Part shown: piece after piece, positions 5,298 to 6,876 of the stretch | Layout of the letters: each line of letters begins with the position of its first letter | Position numbering within the stretch: position 1 is the stretch's first letter | From: Caldifarciminota bacterium | GTDB lineage: Bacteria > Hydrothermota > Hydrothermia > B15-G9 | Direction: 5' to 3' | Length of the DNA stretch: 6,876 nt | Assembly (NCBI GenBank): GCA_027064565.1 | Contig: JAMOPK010000359.1 | Span: forward strand, 1-6,876 | Made by a program: the position numbers and the translations under genes | The notes under the pieces: model-generated | The model's input: only the letters and a program-made list of their open reading frames with translations | What the model was told of the DNA's origin: nothing | Databases searched by the model: none

Positions 5298-6004
5298 TGG
5301 TGTTGTTCTCCTACCCTGAGACGTTCCACGATGCCATCAGCAGTGTAGGGGAGACTGGGGGTTACATCGGCACTCCGCTCGTCGTTTTCCACAATCCTGC
5401 CTTCATCCCGGACATCGCCCGATTCTCCGCATCCGTGTCCAACCCTTTTGGAATTGAAGGGTTTTACGCCGGCAACGTGGCTGTAAGCTACAGGGGAATG
5501 GCACTGGGCATCGAGTCGGTCAACGCCGGAAGTTACAGGAGGATACTCATCGCCACGGGTTACAGTTCCTCGATGAAAAACTACTATTTTGGCGGCAATA
5601 TCCGTGTGGCGGAGGAGGAATTCGGCAGAAGCAGCGATCGGAGCATTGACATCGATGCTGGAATGGGGCTGAGATTTGGCAGGATGATCATCGGAGTGGC
5701 CCACAGGGGCCTGATAGGGCCTCAGGAACAGTCCATCTCCTCGTTTCTGCGCTACAACGTGAGCAATTTCTCATCGGTCATCGAACTGTCACTTTCGGGC
5801 AACCACCAGTTAGCCACAAAGGCAGCCATGAAATACCATCTCACCCGCCTGATTTCCCTGAGCATAGGGCGTTCCATAGATCCGGACATCTGGGGATTTG
5901 GCCTGACGATTAACGGTCCGATACAGGTGGATTACTCTTTCCGGCAGCATCGGCTGCTTGGCGGCACACATTCCCTTTCCGTCACAATGGAAATCGAAAA
6001 ATGA
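5297..6004 (+). CDS. PorV/PorQ-like outer-membrane beta-barrel protein
   Basis: A 235-residue protein of alternating polar/hydrophobic strands, likely a small outer-membrane barrel. The N-terminal part has FHNPAF (residues 31-36), matching the 'NPA' element typical of PorV/PorQ and FadL-like barrels. The C-terminus, VDYSFRQHRLLGGTHSLSVTMEI, resembles the 'DYAF...LGxTHxxSL' end of PorV-like proteins, with a final strand suited to barrel assembly. It is shorter than most members (about 300 residues or more). Exact function is unknown; some relatives serve type IX secretion, but nothing here shows that system. The ATG overlaps the PBP stop (TGATG). From this ATG the signal peptide (MVLFSYPETFHDA) looks too short. 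A start at ATT 5279, with a good Shine-Dalgarno site, would give a better one. The gene lies between a PBP and a SpoIID gene in one transcript, so an envelope role is likely. Confidence 0.65.
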   Translation: MVLFSYPETFHDAISSVGETGGYIGTPLVVFHNPAFIPDIARFSASVSNPFGIEGFYAGNVAVSYRGMALGIESVNAGSYRRILIATGYSSSMKNYYFGGNIRVAEEEFGRSSDRSIDIDAGMGLRFGRMIIGVAHRGLIGPQEQSISSFLRYNVSNFSSVIELSLSGNHQLATKAAMKYHLTRLISLSIGRSIDPDIWGFGLTINGPIQVDYSFRQHRLLGGTHSLSVTMEIEK

Positions 6005-6876
6005 TAGAGGCATTGCTCTGCTTTGCGGTCGTTTCTGCATCCAATCGATGGGTTGAGAGCACGATACGCCCCGAAATACGCATCTCCCTTGCCGTTGACC
6101 GAAGTTTTATCCTGAAGGTTTCCGCACCAGCAAAACTGTATCGTGGAGGCAGAGAGTATCGGGACCTGCCGCCCGGCACATATTTCGTCAGGGCCGGTGG
6201 CAGCGGCTATTTCAGGCATGAGACCCCGATGGAAAGGCTGAGCGAGAGGTCAAATTCTATAATCTGGAAGGACATCGGTTTCTCTTTGAGTCCCAGGAAC
6301 AGCGAATATTCCTCGGATGTCCAGCTACCGCTCGCCGGGCCGTTCATCTCCATTGAACTCCCATCGAAAGCCCCGCCCCGCGAATACCCGGTCAGGATGA
6401 CTTTCGAGAACGTCCCACTCTCCAGCGGCATATCAGTTTATAACTCGATGGGATTCCTGATTTTGAGGACGTCAAAACCTGTAAGGTTCGCATCCGAAGA
6501 CGGCTATTTCACCCTCATCGATATGCCCGGAAACGGCGGGATAGGCGAAGGCCGCACCACGAGGAGCTACTACGGCATCATTGAGTTCAGGTTGCTGAAT
6601 GACGGCAGGCTCAGGGCGATAAACGAGATAGACGTGGAAGATTACGTCAAGGGCGTGCTGGCCTCGGAGATGAGCCCGGATTTCCCCATCGAAGCGCTTA
6701 AAGCACAGGCAGTTGTTGCAAGGACGATCGCTGTCAAAAAATGGCAGAGAAGTCCGGGGACGTCTTCGGCTCATTACGATGTCACGGATGACATCTTTGT
6801 CCAGCTCTACAACGGACTTAAAAACGTCAACTACGATGTCGAGCGCGCTGTTGAGGACACGCGCGGAGAGATGCTT
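6001..6876 (+). CDS. SpoIID/LytB-domain protein, probable peptidoglycan lytic enzyme (incomplete at right edge)
   Basis: The first 292 residues of an exported protein; the frame runs off the window. The N-terminal 200 residues form a strand-rich region of unknown detail, with a G-x-Y 'LPPGTYFVRAGG' segment at about 56-67. The SpoIID domain starts around 207: INEIDVEDYVKGVLASEM (207-224), then EALKAQAVVARTIAV (231-245) and YDVTDDIFVQLYNGL (259-273). Glu223 in SEM aligns with the catalytic glutamate of SpoIID lytic transglycosylases. These cut glycan strands whose stem peptides an amidase has removed. In sporulating bacteria SpoIID drives engulfment, but relatives occur widely in non-sporulating diderms, so sporulation should not be inferred. 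The ATG overlaps the previous stop by three bases (ATGA) and has only a weak GGA upstream, suggesting coupling. The N-terminus (MIEALLCFAVVSASNRW) is a short, weak signal peptide without a basic start. Confidence 0.85.
   Translation, partial: MIEALLCFAVVSASNRWVESTIRPEIRISLAVDRSFILKVSAPAKLYRGGREYRDLPPGTYFVRAGGSGYFRHETPMERLSERSNSIIWKDIGFSLSPRNSEYSSDVQLPLAGPFISIELPSKAPPREYPVRMTFENVPLSSGISVYNSMGFLILRTSKPVRFASEDGYFTLIDMPGNGGIGEGRTTRSYYGIIEFRLLNDGRLRAINEIDVEDYVKGVLASEMSPDFPIEALKAQAVVARTIAVKKWQRSPGTSSAHYDVTDDIFVQLYNGLKNVNYDVERAVEDTRGEML

Noticed and set aside
5297..6004. Evidence of a type IX secretion system from the PorV-like gene
   Set aside because: The similarity is to the wider barrel family; no other type IX component or sorting signal is visible in the window.
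6001..6876. Evidence of sporulation from the SpoIID domain
   Set aside because: SpoIID-domain proteins are common in non-sporulating bacteria, and no other sporulation gene is present.

Overview
The window looks like a chromosomal cell-envelope region from a Gram-negative-type (diderm) bacterium. Two divergent gene clusters point away from a 556-base intergenic region (2426-2981). The diderm call rests on an EnvC-type amidase activator and a PorV/PorQ-like outer-membrane barrel protein. The barrel type, together with a split transketolase, fits the Fibrobacteres-Chlorobi-Bacteroidetes superphylum or a related uncultured lineage. That placement is a low-confidence guess from gene content alone. 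Base composition is moderate and AGG/AGA arginine codons are frequent.

Minus strand, read right to left: the C-terminal subunit of a split transketolase (2425-1484), then an FtsX-like cell-division membrane protein (1491-730), then an EnvC-like coiled-coil protein (733 to the left edge, incomplete). The genes overlap by 8 and 4 bases, so they are almost certainly one transcript. No ftsE lies next to ftsX, and the N-terminal transketolase subunit is not upstream of the C-terminal one.

Plus strand: a class A penicillin-binding protein (2982-5297), a small PorV-like barrel protein (5297-6004) and a SpoIID-domain protein running off the right edge (6001-6876). Stop and start codons overlap at both junctions. 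A near-consensus sigma70-type promoter (TTGACA, 17 bases, TATACT) ends only 9 bases before the PBP start codon, which predicts a leaderless or nearly leaderless mRNA.

The two clusters fit one theme. The PBP builds peptidoglycan. FtsX/EnvC-type proteins activate amidases that strip stem peptides, and SpoIID-type enzymes cut the denuded glycan strands.

The intergenic region is the least ordinary part. It holds a 419-base segment bounded by a perfect 15-base inverted repeat, with a possible decayed transposase fragment inside. The left end abuts a TATAAT -10 box of the transketolase operon, and the right end forms half of a palindrome just upstream of the PBP -35 box. The transketolase leader carries two tandem CCUCC/GGAGG hairpins, the second of which pairs the whole Shine-Dalgarno sequence. 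I see no clearly new multi-gene system. The most interesting items are the leader hairpins, the inverted-repeat element, the leaderless promoter and a possible ATT start codon for the barrel gene.
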